Source: Oscillospiraceae bacterium
GTDB lineage: Bacteria > Bacillota > Clostridia > Oscillospirales > UBA644
Assembly (NCBI GenBank): GCA_902783255.1
Contig: CACZQB010000016.1
Coordinates: 28,935 to 92,934 of the forward strand
Direction: 5' to 3'
DNA length: 64,000 nucleotides
The position numbers and the translations under genes were made by a program. Position 1 is the first letter of the stretch, and the number at the start of each line of letters is the position of its first letter. Shown piece after piece: positions 1 through 9,887 of the stretch. Below the pieces are notes generated by a model, which worked only from the letters and a program-made list of their open reading frames with translations, was not told the DNA's origin and did not search any database.

Positions 1-1042
1 TGGGCGCGTCAACTTTATCCGGTATATTTTTATCTGCAACTATTTTACTGTCCGGAACAGATGACGGCAGTGATGCGCTTACGGTAGAGCTTGCAACAAG
101 CGTTACTGTGTCGCGTTCTTTGCCGAACACAACGGGAATTTCAATGACCGGGGCATTTTTCTGAATGAGCGTTCTGTATGCATACTCGGTAAGCGAAAAA
201 TTGATCATACTGCTTAGATCGGCATAAAGATTTGAAACGCTTTCGTAGTTAAGAGCAAAACAAACTATTCTCATTGCCTTGTCTACCGCAACGGAAACAA
301 GCGCATACCCTGTTGTGTTGTTGCCGGAAATCGCAAGTCCCGACGCCTTTTTTATGTAATACGAACTGTTTCTGTCGACAAGTGAATTATGTGTGTAAAT
401 ACTCTTCTTGGAATTATTGACGGTTATATCTACATAGCGGTAGTTTGAAAGATCTTCAATATATTCAAGATTAAGCGCATGCATGCATATTTTAACAACA
501 TCGTGAGCAGTGGTAGTCTGCTTTGTTGCGGAAGAATACTGTCCCGTAACGTTTGTAAAAACCGTGCTTTCGGCGCCGAGCTCTCTTGCACGTTTGTTCA
601 TTTGAACGATAAATTCGGAAACGTCTCCCGCAAGAGTTACAGCGACCGCGATACATGCCTCCTGTGAATTTGCCACAAGAATACATTTCATCAGGTCGTA
701 AAGAGATATTTTATTGCCGGAAACAAGATTTGCGGAGCTTTTATCGTGAGAAACCGCCATCATTTCTTTCGAAAGCGTGATTACGGTCGAAAGATCAAGT
801 CCGCTTTCAACAAGCAGGATACATGTCATTATGCGCGGGAGAAACGCGCAGAAAAAGGGAGTATCGGCGTTTTTCGCAAACAGCTCCGTCCCCGTATCCG
901 CATTTACGATAGCGGCAAACGGAGATGTAACATCAAAAACTGCATTTTCTTCTGCGGGTTCTGTTTCATCGCAAAAAGTTGATATCGGCAGAAATGCCGC
1001 AATAAGAGCGATAATAATGATAACTGAAACTGTTTTTTTCAT
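1..1042 (-). CDS. Degenerate D-alanyl-D-alanine carboxypeptidase homologue (peptidase S11 fold), C-terminus outside the window
   Basis: The start codon is at 1042 and about 347 residues are visible. A signal peptide (MKKTVSVIIIIALIAAF) leads into the S11 layout: a segment reading NADTGTELFAKNADTPFF, then IMTCILLVESG, then NKRARELGAEST and GYALVSVAVD. In active PBP5-type enzymes the segment before IMT carries SxxK; here it reads AFLPRIMT, so both the nucleophile Ser and the Lys are replaced. The SxN position reads NSQ and the KTG position reads KASG. I see a secreted family member with all three catalytic motifs altered. I infer a non-catalytic peptidoglycan-binding or scaffold role. The reading frame is open, so it is not an obvious pseudogene. 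Confidence 0.75.
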   Translation of the reverse strand, partial: MKKTVSVIIIIALIAAFLPISTFCDETEPAEENAVFDVTSPFAAIVNADTGTELFAKNADTPFFCAFLPRIMTCILLVESGLDLSTVITLSKEMMAVSHDKSSANLVSGNKISLYDLMKCILVANSQEACIAVAVTLAGDVSEFIVQMNKRARELGAESTVFTNVTGQYSSATKQTTTAHDVVKICMHALNLEYIEDLSNYRYVDITVNNSKKSIYTHNSLVDRNSSYYIKKASGLAISGNNTTGYALVSVAVDKAMRIVCFALNYESVSNLYADLSSMINFSLTEYAYRTLIQKNAPVIEIPVVFGKERDTVTLVASSTVSASLPSSVPDSKIVADKNIPDKVDAP

Positions 1043-1081
1043 AATATATCGAAATAATAAGCATATTTTACTTCAAAATAT

Positions 1082-1111
1082 ATTATAACATATACAATCC
1101 CGTTTTGTCAA
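1082..1111 (-). promoter_or_regulatory. Sigma-A promoter of the S11 homologue
   Basis: On the minus strand TTGACA (1111-1106) and TATAAT (1087-1082) are separated by 18 bp, about 40 bp upstream of the start codon at 1042. Confidence 0.75.
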
Positions 1112-1127
1112 CCGAGAAAACGGGATT
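1096..1127. repeat. Inverted repeat overlapping the -35 region
   Basis: AATCCCGTTTT (1096-1106) pairs with AAAACGGGATT (1117-1127) around a 10-nt loop. It lies 40 bp after the stop of the beta-propeller gene and contains the -35 hexamer of the next minus-strand gene. It could end upstream transcription or bind a regulator. It lacks a clean T-run on the minus strand. Confidence 0.5.
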
Positions 1128-1167
1128 GTTTCAGTCATTTTTAAGTTTAATTTGTAAAACGTAAGTT

Positions 1168-3174
1168 CTATTTGACAGTGATCGAAGCTATTTCTTCAAG
1201 AGTATCCCTGCTGTAAACAGATATTCTGTTATAGCGGTAAAAATACAGCATATCGTCAACATAGCAAATCCTTGAATTTCCCGAATAATAACTGTAATTA
1301 TCAGATGCAGGCACTGTTTTGCATGTCAGTTCTCCGTTCTCAACACTTATGCATACAACAGCTTCGCCGTTCATCGTGTGTATCGGGAAATAGCCGGTAT
1401 TTTTTGCGTTTGAGTATACAAATGCCCTGTGGTTATACCATGCTTCCGTTGATGCAGATTCGCCGCCGATATAATTCTCAACATCTTTCTCTTTCGGATC
1501 GAAAGGATCTGATACATCAAAAAGCGAAACCTTTATTCCGTCGGTATATGTCTGAACATATTTTTCGCCGCTGTAATCTGTCCATACATTATCTTTTGTT
1601 TCTTTGCCTATACCGAGTAAAAGTCCGTCGCCTACCGGATGAAGGTATGTTGAAAATCCGGGGACTTTCAGCTCTCCCGTCACCTTTGGATCACTGCCGC
1701 TCATATCGATCACAAAAAGAGGATCGACCTGTCTGAAAGTAACGACATACGCCACATCTCCGCTGAAACGGACCGAATAGATCCTCTCATTCGGCGCAAG
1801 ACCTGTAAGCTCGCCTGTTTTTACAAGTTTTTCATCGTAAACATAAACATTGTTTTCCGTGCTGTTGCCCCATGTTGTGGTCGCAATGCGGAATTTTCCG
1901 TTGTATTCATTGTAAGAAAAATCTGTCGCGGTATACCCCGGCACAACTGCAGACGCGACATAAGAGAGAGTATTGCCGATACTGTATTTTGCAACGCATG
2001 TGTTGTTGCCGTTGCCGCTGAAGATATAAAGGCTTTCCGCAGTCATATAAATATCGGATCCCGAACCGAGAACTGACAGCGTTTCGGTATCAGATGTATC
2101 AAGATAATCTATCACAGCGATCGTCATCATGTTAGGATATACATTTTCGAATATCGGACGGATAACATTTGTTGCCTCAACCGTACGGTAGCCGTTTTTT
2201 GTATCGTATACTTCAGGAAGGATATCGGCGGCCGCAGGTTCGTTTCTGTAATATCCCCAGTAGTATCCTCCGATGTCCTTATTTGCTATAAGATAGATCC
2301 GTCCGCTTGTTTCACGGGTCGCAACAAGGTATCCCTCTACATAGCACGAAGACTCTTCTTTTGGCTTTTCACGGTCTGAAATATCTATAACATAAACCGC
2401 CGAGTATGTTTTGTAGCTGTTGTAATAGCGGTCGTAATAATATTCATCGATAACATCGTTTTCGTTAATTTCGTCTACGGGTTTGCCGAAAGAAGTATCG
2501 GAAACGAAATCGGGTTTTTCGTAAAACGTAACGTTTGCTATAACGATAGCTCTGTCACCCTTTATATACATTTCCGAAACATTGCCCTCGCCCTGAGCAA
2601 AAAGCTTGTAATAAGAAAGCACTTCGGTCTCTTTACCCATTGCGGATACTATTATCAGTTCATTGTCGCGTATAATATAAATATAATCGCCGTCTGTTTT
2701 AAGGTAATCGCCTTCGTCAACATTTTCATCAACGAGATTTGTTGCTGAAACATCTCTGCTTTCGGAAGTTTTCATGCCATTGCCCGCCGCGTTCGTCGCA
2801 GTTGCCGTAGGCATTTCCGCTGTATCCATACCCGCCTCGTTCGCCACTTCAGCCACTTCAGTTTCATATAAATAGAACAGCTGATTGTCATTTATATACT
2901 CCAGAAGCTCTTTTTCGCTTTCAAATGTATCAAGACTGCTTTTATCGACGGTAAAAGAGGCATGGGTTTTCTCTGTATTCTCGTTATCTCCATCTTCTTT
3001 TTCATTTTCTTCAGATCCAGTGTTTACATTTTCGCTCTCATTTTCGCTCTGCACTGCAGCGGGGTCGTTTTTTATATGCGGCTTTGCGATGTCCGCAGAA
3101 CATCCGACGGACAATATGCCGAACAGTATTGCCGCGATTATGATCACGCATATGGATTTTGATTTATTTATCAT
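1168..3174 (-). CDS. Secreted lipoprotein with C-terminal beta-propeller domain (PF09826-like)
   Basis: The protein is 668 aa. I chose the ATG at 3174 because GGAGGA lies 8-9 nt upstream; an earlier in-frame ATG would precede this site. A signal peptide ends in the lipobox LSVGC, so the mature protein should be lipid-anchored outside the cell. An acidic linker (about residues 25-70) precedes a motif TNLVDENVDEGDYLKTDG, which is the hallmark of the secreted beta-propeller family, then repeated blade-like strands such as YIYIIRDNELIIV and VYVIDISD. The biochemical role of the family is unknown. It lies divergent from smc. Confidence 0.8.
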   Translation of the reverse strand: MINKSKSICVIIIAAILFGILSVGCSADIAKPHIKNDPAAVQSENESENVNTGSEENEKEDGDNENTEKTHASFTVDKSSLDTFESEKELLEYINDNQLFYLYETEVAEVANEAGMDTAEMPTATATNAAGNGMKTSESRDVSATNLVDENVDEGDYLKTDGDYIYIIRDNELIIVSAMGKETEVLSYYKLFAQGEGNVSEMYIKGDRAIVIANVTFYEKPDFVSDTSFGKPVDEINENDVIDEYYYDRYYNSYKTYSAVYVIDISDREKPKEESSCYVEGYLVATRETSGRIYLIANKDIGGYYWGYYRNEPAAADILPEVYDTKNGYRTVEATNVIRPIFENVYPNMMTIAVIDYLDTSDTETLSVLGSGSDIYMTAESLYIFSGNGNNTCVAKYSIGNTLSYVASAVVPGYTATDFSYNEYNGKFRIATTTWGNSTENNVYVYDEKLVKTGELTGLAPNERIYSVRFSGDVAYVVTFRQVDPLFVIDMSGSDPKVTGELKVPGFSTYLHPVGDGLLLGIGKETKDNVWTDYSGEKYVQTYTDGIKVSLFDVSDPFDPKEKDVENYIGGESASTEAWYNHRAFVYSNAKNTGYFPIHTMNGEAVVCISVENGELTCKTVPASDNYSYYSGNSRICYVDDMLYFYRYNRISVYSRDTLEEIASITVK

Positions 3175-3318
3175 TATTTCTTCCTCCGTAAAGCACAAAT
3201 GATTTTTCCGTTTGCAATATTAGACGGAATTCTTCTTAAATTGTTCCGAAAAAAAGCGGTCAGGATGCGTTTTTTTTGTCCGAAAGAGAAAATTTACCGT
3301 AATTTTATCAATATGCGG

Positions 3319-3347
3319 TTGAAATTTTTGTGCGAATGTGCTATAAT
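3319..3347 (+). promoter_or_regulatory. Sigma-A promoter for the smc operon
   Basis: TTGAAA (3319-3324), a 17-bp spacer and TATAAT (3342-3347) with an extended -10 TGC. It predicts a leader of about 30 nt before the smc start at 3385 and supports that start over an upstream in-frame ATG at 3199. Confidence 0.85.
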
Positions 3348-3384
3348 TATACTGATAGAATGTTGCATTTCAACAGGAGATAAT

Positions 3385-6300
3385 ATGCAGTTAAAAAGCC
3401 TTGAGCTTACGGGATTCAAATCGTTTCCCGATAAAACGCTTATAAACTTCAGTTCCGGCATAACCGCAATAGTCGGTCCGAACGGAAGCGGAAAAAGCAA
3501 CATAGCCGATGCGATACGCTGGGTTATGGGCGAAACGTCTTCACGCTCGCTTCGCGGCGTAAAAATGGAAGATGTTATTTTTGACGGCACGCAGTCGCGC
3601 CGTCCGCTCGGCTTTGCCGAAGTTTCGCTGACGCTTGACAACAGCGACGGCACTCTGCCCGAAGCATACTCTGAGATAGTTATTTCAAGAAGATATTACC
3701 GTTCGGGCGAAAGCGAATATTTCATAAACAAGCAAAACGTCCGTCTGAAAGATATACACGATCTTTTTCGTGACACCGGCCTTGGCAGAACTGGTTATTC
3801 GATAATAGGTCAGGGGTCCGTTACGGAAATAATTTCCGCAAAAAGCACCGACAGAAGAAGCGTTTTTGAAGAAGCTGCCGGTATCGCAAAATACAGATTC
3901 AAAAAAGAGGAAAGCGAACGGAAACTCAACTCTACTCAGGAAAATATAGTTCGTCTTTCCGATATAATCGCCGAGCTTGCAGACAGGCTCGGTCCGCTTG
4001 AGCAGCAGGCAAAAAAGGCGAGACGGTATATCGAGCTTTTTGACGAAAAGAAAAAGCTCGAAATCGCGCTGTGGCTTTCCGATCTTGAGCGTTTTTCGCA
4101 GGAGTTTGCCGAAATTGAAAAAACAGAGGCGGCATTGATCGAATCTACAGAGAAAAACGATGCTGAAATACTCAGATGCGAGCATAAAATGGAGCAGCTT
4201 GCCGACGACATTGCAATGCTTACGGCGAAAATCGAGCAAATGAGAACCGAAAGCAAACAGTTTGACGAGCTGTTGCAGCAAAAAAACTCTGAGATCCTTC
4301 TTATCAACAATGATATAGAGCATGCGCAGAAAGATATTGAAAGAATAAATTCCGAAATACAGTCTGGCAGTCGTTCAGACGCCGAAATATTGAAGGAAAT
4401 AGAGGCGAATGCGCAAAAAACAGCGGATCTGAAAAAAGAAATCGCTGAAATCGAAGCTGAAACGAAAAAAATCAATAAGGAAAGAGACGAAAAGCTCGGA
4501 GACGACAAGAATTATGCCGAAACATCCTCACGTCTTACGAAAGAATATGATTCTCTTGCATCCGAGATAACCTCTCTTCGGATAAACGAAGGACGAATTT
4601 CAGAAAAAAACATTGCTCTCAACGAATCTGTCGAAAATCTGAAAAAAGAACTTGCCGACGCAAAAGAAAGACTTGAATCTCTCAACAAAGGCAAGGATTC
4701 CGGCAGAAAAAGGCTTGAAGAACTTGAACAGAAGCTTGCGGACAACAAAAATATATTCAACGGATATTCAATGAAAGTTTCTTCTGCCAGAAAGAAACTT
4801 GAAACGGCAAACAGTGAATACAATACGCTCAATTTCAGCATTTCCGAAAAGAAAAGCCGCAAATCGATGTTTGAAGATATGGAAAAACATTACGAAGGCT
4901 TTGCGGGAAGCGTAAAAAGCGTTATGAACGAAGCTGCGAGAGGAATCCTTTCAGGCGTTCACGGAACTGTCGCTTCGGCAATAAAAGTTGATCCTGAATA
5001 TGCCACCGCAACAGAGATCGCTCTCGGAGCCTCAATTCAGAATATAATAACTGAAGATGAGCGCGCGGCAAAAGACTGCATTTATTTTCTTAAATCAAAA
5101 AATCTCGGCAGAGCAACTTTTCTTCCCATTTCCACGATCAAGGGCAGAAAACTCGATGCCGCATCGCTTAACGGTGCGCGCGGATACAGAGGCATCGCTT
5201 CAGATCTTATAACATATGATGAAAAATACAGGGGCATCATAGAACAGCTTCTGGGCAGGACCGTTATAGTAGAAAATATCGACGATGCCACGGCTATAGC
5301 AAAAGCTAACAGGTATGCTTTCAAAGCGGTTACGCTTGACGGACAAGTCGTTAACCCCGGCGGTTCTCTTACCGGCGGCTCTGTCGGCAAAAACACAGGC
5401 ATTTTAAGCAGAACAAACGAGATAAAAAAACTCGCAAATGAAATAGAAGAATTAACACTTCAGCTTCACGAAAAAGAAAAACGTCTGAAATCAGTTACGG
5501 AAGAGCTTGCCGCAGCTCAGTCTTCGCTTGACGGACTGATTGCCGAAAATCAGGCGCTGAACGATGAGCATATCAGGATAAAGGCAGAAACGGAACACAG
5601 TGAGCAGTACATTTTCAATATTTCCGAACAGATAAAAGCATTCGAAGACGGAATAAAGGCAAATACAGACGAAAAAGAAAGCAATATTACCGAGCTTGAA
5701 TCGGTGAAAAGCGCTCTTGAAACCAAGCTTGCCGTTATATCAGAAAAGCAGCAGGAAATAACCGAGCTGGACGAAAAACACGAAGCGCTCGCAAAAATCC
5801 AGGAAGAGATCTCTGATCGTCTTCATGAAAAAGATTTGCAGAAACTCGAAAAGATCAAAGATACGGAAAATATTGCCGATATCACAAAACACCTTGAAGA
5901 ACGCCGCAAAGAAGGCGTTGAGCTGAATGCAAAACTGAAAGGCGATATCGAACAGATACTTGCGTCCATAGAAGAATATAAAAAGAACGCTCTCAAAAAA
6001 ACCGAGGAACTCGCAAAAATACGGTTTGATGCAGAAGAGAAGGTCGCTGCGATAACTGACGAAAACAACAAAAGGACAGCGATCGAAGCAGATAAAAACG
6101 CAATTTTTGAAGAAGAAAAGAAATACTTTGCAAATAAGGACCGCCTCGGAAGAGAGTCTGAAAGAATAACGATCAAAAAGACATCGCTTAAAACGGAAAT
6201 CGACTCTGTGTCGTCAAAGATCTGGGACGAATACGAAATGTCGATGTCAGAAGCGGAAGATTTTGCAAAAAACAATATTCCCGAAGATACGGAAGCATCG

Positions 6301-6954
6301 AGAAAACGGGTATCGGAGCTTAAAAGCCAGATAAAAGCTCTGGGAAGCGTAAATGTTGACGCTATCGAAGAGTTCGCGCAGGTAAAAGAACGTCACGATA
6401 CCCTCGAACAGCAGACGAACGATCTTATTTCGTCAAAAGAATCTCTTGAAAAAATAATAGAACAGCTTGTAAAAGAAATGACAGGTATTTTTGAAACACA
6501 GTTCAAAAAGATAAACGAGGCATTTTTACAGGTTTTCAGGGAGCTTTTCGGCGGAGGCACCGCAAAGCTCACGCTTACTGATCCGTCCGATCCGCTCGAA
6601 GCAGGCGTTGAAATTTACGTTGCTCCTCCCGGAAAAGTAATAAAACATCTCTCATCGCTTTCCGGCGGAGAGCAGTCGCTTACGGCGATAGCGCTTTATT
6701 TCGCTCTGATGAAAGTGCGCCCGTCACCTTTCTGCCTTCTTGACGAGATAGAATCGGCGCTCGACGATGTAAACGTTACAAGATACGCTCAGTATCTTCG
6801 CAGCTTCGCCGATACAACACAATTTCTTCTTATTACTCACAGAAGAGGTTCGATGGAAGCGGCAGACAGACTTTACGGCGTTACGATGCGTGAAAAAGGC
6901 ATTTCCAAAATTCTTACCATAGATATATCTGAAGCCGCGCAAAATGAAGAATAA
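3385..6954 (+). CDS. smc: Chromosome segregation protein SMC
   Basis: This is an ATPase of the condensin complex that organises and segregates the chromosome with ScpA/ScpB, which are not in the window. It is 1189 aa, the usual bacterial length. The Walker A motif GPNGSGKSN is at residues 31-39. Long Glu/Lys-rich coiled coils flank a hinge at about residues 505-665 (ending GGSLTGGS). The C-terminal head has the signature LSGGEQ (about 1090) and the Walker B/D-loop LLDEIESALDD (about 1118). The ATG at 3385 follows AGGAGATAAT and sits downstream of the promoter. It is first gene of an apparent operon with ftsY. Confidence 0.97.
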   Translation: MQLKSLELTGFKSFPDKTLINFSSGITAIVGPNGSGKSNIADAIRWVMGETSSRSLRGVKMEDVIFDGTQSRRPLGFAEVSLTLDNSDGTLPEAYSEIVISRRYYRSGESEYFINKQNVRLKDIHDLFRDTGLGRTGYSIIGQGSVTEIISAKSTDRRSVFEEAAGIAKYRFKKEESERKLNSTQENIVRLSDIIAELADRLGPLEQQAKKARRYIELFDEKKKLEIALWLSDLERFSQEFAEIEKTEAALIESTEKNDAEILRCEHKMEQLADDIAMLTAKIEQMRTESKQFDELLQQKNSEILLINNDIEHAQKDIERINSEIQSGSRSDAEILKEIEANAQKTADLKKEIAEIEAETKKINKERDEKLGDDKNYAETSSRLTKEYDSLASEITSLRINEGRISEKNIALNESVENLKKELADAKERLESLNKGKDSGRKRLEELEQKLADNKNIFNGYSMKVSSARKKLETANSEYNTLNFSISEKKSRKSMFEDMEKHYEGFAGSVKSVMNEAARGILSGVHGTVASAIKVDPEYATATEIALGASIQNIITEDERAAKDCIYFLKSKNLGRATFLPISTIKGRKLDAASLNGARGYRGIASDLITYDEKYRGIIEQLLGRTVIVENIDDATAIAKANRYAFKAVTLDGQVVNPGGSLTGGSVGKNTGILSRTNEIKKLANEIEELTLQLHEKEKRLKSVTEELAAAQSSLDGLIAENQALNDEHIRIKAETEHSEQYIFNISEQIKAFEDGIKANTDEKESNITELESVKSALETKLAVISEKQQEITELDEKHEALAKIQEEISDRLHEKDLQKLEKIKDTENIADITKHLEERRKEGVELNAKLKGDIEQILASIEEYKKNALKKTEELAKIRFDAEEKVAAITDENNKRTAIEADKNAIFEEEKKYFANKDRLGRESERITIKKTSLKTEIDSVSSKIWDEYEMSMSEAEDFAKNNIPEDTEASRKRVSELKSQIKALGSVNVDAIEEFAQVKERHDTLEQQTNDLISSKESLEKIIEQLVKEMTGIFETQFKKINEAFLQVFRELFGGGTAKLTLTDPSDPLEAGVEIYVAPPGKVIKHLSSLSGGEQSLTAIALYFALMKVRPSPFCLLDEIESALDDVNVTRYAQYLRSFADTTQFLLITHRRGSMEAADRLYGVTMREKGISKILTIDISEAAQNEE

Positions 6955-6973
6955 CGGCAAAAAGGAGAGGAAC

Positions 6974-7891
6974 ATGGGTTTTTTTGAAAAAATAAAAGCC
7001 GGTCTTTCTAAAACGAAAGAAAATATACAAAACAGTCTGAACAGCATATTTGCATCTTTCAGAAAAGTCGACGAGGAATTTCTCGATGAACTTCTTGAGC
7101 TTCTTCTGCTTTCGGACGTTGGATATGAAACGGCGGAAGGAATAATTGACGAACTCAGAAAAAGAGCCAAACTCGAAAAAATAGAAGACGCAAACACGCT
7201 AAAAACGGTCCTTCGCGATATAATTGCAGAAAAAATGACCGGTGAAAACGAGCTTAAAATCGATACTCAGCCTTCCGTAATTGTTGTTGTGGGCGTAAAC
7301 GGAGTAGGAAAAACCACAACGATCGGCAAGCTTGCAAATTTGCTGAAAAATCAGGGCAAAAAAGTTATCATTGCGGCAGCGGATACATTCAGAGCCGCTG
7401 CGATAGAGCAAATAGAGATATGGGCTGAAAGAGCAGATATAGATATAGTTAAGCATAAAGACGGATCCGACCCCGCATCGGTCGTTTACGATGCGATCCA
7501 GGCGGCAAAGGCTCGCGGCGCAGACGTTGTTATATGCGACACAGCAGGCAGACTTCACAACAAAAAAGGGCTTATGGACGAGCTTTCAAAAATAACAAGA
7601 GTTGTTTCAAAAGAGCTTCCGGATGCAGACAAAGAGATACTGCTTGTTCTTGACGCTACCACGGGACAGAATGCGGTAATTCAGGCAAAGGACTTCAAGG
7701 AAGCAACTGCAGTCACGGGCGTTGTTCTCACAAAGCTTGACGGCACAGCAAAAGGCGGCGTTACGATCGCGGTAAGAGATGTTACTCAGCTTCCTATCAA
7801 ATTGGTAGGCGTAGGAGAAAAAATAGACGATTTGCAGCCGTTCGTACCTGTTCAGTTTGCGAATGCGCTGCTTGATATGGAGGAAAACTGA
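6974..7891 (+). CDS. ftsY: Signal recognition particle receptor FtsY
   Basis: This GTPase docks SRP-ribosome complexes at the membrane for co-translational insertion. The 305-aa protein has a short charged N-terminus, then the N domain, then the G domain with G1 GVNGVGKTTT (about residue 106), DTAGR (about 189) and TKLDGTAKGG (about 252). The start at 6974 is supported by AAAGGAGAGG directly upstream. It lies 19 bp after smc, a common clostridial arrangement. Its stop is 2 bp before the TTG start of the topoisomerase gene, so the genes are very likely co-transcribed. Confidence 0.96.
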   Translation: MGFFEKIKAGLSKTKENIQNSLNSIFASFRKVDEEFLDELLELLLLSDVGYETAEGIIDELRKRAKLEKIEDANTLKTVLRDIIAEKMTGENELKIDTQPSVIVVVGVNGVGKTTTIGKLANLLKNQGKKVIIAAADTFRAAAIEQIEIWAERADIDIVKHKDGSDPASVVYDAIQAAKARGADVVICDTAGRLHNKKGLMDELSKITRVVSKELPDADKEILLVLDATTGQNAVIQAKDFKEATAVTGVVLTKLDGTAKGGVTIAVRDVTQLPIKLVGVGEKIDDLQPFVPVQFANALLDMEEN

Positions 7892-7893
7892 TC

Positions 7894-9879
7894 TTGGCAA
7901 AAAACACGTATGACGACAACAGTATAAAATCCCTGAAAGGCGCAGACAGAGTCCGTCTTCGTCCGTCTGTAATATTCGGTTCTGACGGTCTTGAAGGTTG
8001 CGAGCACGCTTTTTTTGAAATTCTTTCAAATTCAATAGACGAATTCAAAGAAGGATACGGAAAAAAAATAATCGTTACCGTATTCAACGACGGAAGCATT
8101 GAGGTAAAGGATTTCGGACGAGGCGTTCCCGTTGACTGGAACGAAAAGGAAAAGGCGTATAACTGGGAGCTTCTTTTCTGTGAAATGTATGCCGGGGGCA
8201 AATATGACAATGAGACGTCGGGCAGCTATGAATACTCGCTCGGTCTGAACGGTCTCGGTCTTTGCGCAACTCAGTATGCCTCGGAATATATGGAAGCCGA
8301 AATTTACAACGGCGAATATTCGTATAATCTTCAGTTCAAAAAAGGAAAACCGGTAAAAAAGAACAAAGAGGAACAGCTTGGCAAGCAGGAAAGCACTCAC
8401 GCTTCGGGATCAAGAATAAAATGGCGTCCCGACAGAGACGTTTTTACCGATATAAACATACCGCGCGAATATTTTTCGGAAACGATAAAAAAGCAAGCCG
8501 TCTGCAATGCGGGTCTGACGATCATTCTGAAATATCAGACCGAAAAAGGTCAGTTTGAAGAAGAAACTTATCTTTACGAAAACGGTATCGAGGGTTATCT
8601 TGAAGAATGCGTCGGAGTTGAAGCGATGACATCGATCCAAAATTTTGCCGCAGACAGAAAAGGCAGAGATCGCGAAGACAAACCCGAATACAAGGTCCGA
8701 CTGAATGTTGTTTTCTGTTTTACAAACACAAAACAGATGCTTGAATATTATCACAATTCCAGCTTTCTTGAATACGGCGGTTCGCCGGATAAAGCGGTAA
8801 AAAGCGCATTTGTTCATGCCATAGATGCGTACCTGAAACAAAACAACAAATATCTGAAAAACGAATCGAAAATAACTTTTGCCGATATTGCTGACTGTTT
8901 AGCGCTTATTTCCAATTCACAGTCTACCGTTACATCTTATGAAAACCAGACAAAAAAGGCAATAAACAATAAGTTTATTCAGGAATGCATGACTGATTTT
9001 CTCAAGCATTCTCTCGAAGTCTACTTTATTGAAAACAAGCAGGAAGCAGATAAAATAGCGGATCAGGTGCTGATAAACAAGCGCAGCAGAGAAAATGCCG
9101 AAAAGAACAGACTAAACATAAAAAAGAAGCTCACAAGCGAGATGGACATCGCGAACAGAGTTGAAAAATTTGTTGACTGCCGTTCGAAAAATCCTGCTGA
9201 AAGAGAGCTGTATATCGTTGAGGGCGATTCTGCTCTTGGCTCGGTAAAACTTGCAAGAATGGCAGAATTTCAGGCAATTATGCCGGTGCGCGGCAAAATA
9301 CTGAACTGTCTTAAAGCTGATTATGCAAAAATACTTAAAAGCGATATTATAACCGATCTTATAAAAGTCCTCGGCTGCGGAATAGAAATATCCGCTCACG
9401 GCAAACCTCTCTCGGAGTTCAATCCGGATGGGCTGCGCTTTCATAAAATAATAATCTGCACTGATGCAGATGAAGACGGATATCAGATACGCACGCTTAT
9501 TCTTGCCATGCTATACAGACTTACGCCGTCGCTCATTGCTGACGGCAAGGTATATATTGCCGAGTCACCGCTTTATGAAATCACGGCAAAAGACAAAACG
9601 ATGTTTGCATATACAGACAGAGAAAAGAACGATATAGTTGCAACTTTAACCGGTAAATACTCCGTCCAGAGATCGAAAGGTCTCGGCGAAAACGATCCGG
9701 AAATGATGAAGCTCACAACTATGGATCCTGCGACAAGAAAACTTATAAAAGTTATGCCCGAAGAAGAGGAGCCTACTTATATAATGTTTAACACGCTGCT
9801 TGGCAACGATCTTGAAGCGAGAAAGGTGTTTATTGAGGAAAACGGTCCGAAGTATCTTGAACTTGCGGATATCTCATAA
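7894..9879 (+). CDS. Type IIA DNA topoisomerase B subunit paralogue (GyrB/ParE family)
   Basis: This is the ATPase/TOPRIM subunit of a gyrase/topoisomerase IV-like enzyme. The 661-aa protein has a GHKL ATPase with EILSNSIDEF (canonical Asn in the N-box), DFGRGVP and an unusual SLGLNGLGL lid. A transducer segment with NQTKKA corresponds to the QTK loop. The TOPRIM motif is EGDSALGS (about residue 443, where the family norm is EGDSAGGS), with DADEDG near 525. The start is TTG at 7894 with GGAGG 10 nt upstream, inside the end of ftsY. It is divergent from standard GyrB/ParE, so I give no symbol. Its partner is the A subunit at 10566. Confidence 0.9.
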   Translation: MAKNTYDDNSIKSLKGADRVRLRPSVIFGSDGLEGCEHAFFEILSNSIDEFKEGYGKKIIVTVFNDGSIEVKDFGRGVPVDWNEKEKAYNWELLFCEMYAGGKYDNETSGSYEYSLGLNGLGLCATQYASEYMEAEIYNGEYSYNLQFKKGKPVKKNKEEQLGKQESTHASGSRIKWRPDRDVFTDINIPREYFSETIKKQAVCNAGLTIILKYQTEKGQFEEETYLYENGIEGYLEECVGVEAMTSIQNFAADRKGRDREDKPEYKVRLNVVFCFTNTKQMLEYYHNSSFLEYGGSPDKAVKSAFVHAIDAYLKQNNKYLKNESKITFADIADCLALISNSQSTVTSYENQTKKAINNKFIQECMTDFLKHSLEVYFIENKQEADKIADQVLINKRSRENAEKNRLNIKKKLTSEMDIANRVEKFVDCRSKNPAERELYIVEGDSALGSVKLARMAEFQAIMPVRGKILNCLKADYAKILKSDIITDLIKVLGCGIEISAHGKPLSEFNPDGLRFHKIIICTDADEDGYQIRTLILAMLYRLTPSLIADGKVYIAESPLYEITAKDKTMFAYTDREKNDIVATLTGKYSVQRSKGLGENDPEMMKLTTMDPATRKLIKVMPEEEEPTYIMFNTLLGNDLEARKVFIEENGPKYLELADIS

Positions 9880-9887
9880 CGGAACAT

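Noticed and set aside
3685..6275. Several minus-strand open frames of 100-210 codons inside smc
   Set aside because: They are antisense shadows of the coiled-coil codon bias (Ser/Phe/Leu-rich), with no ribosome sites.
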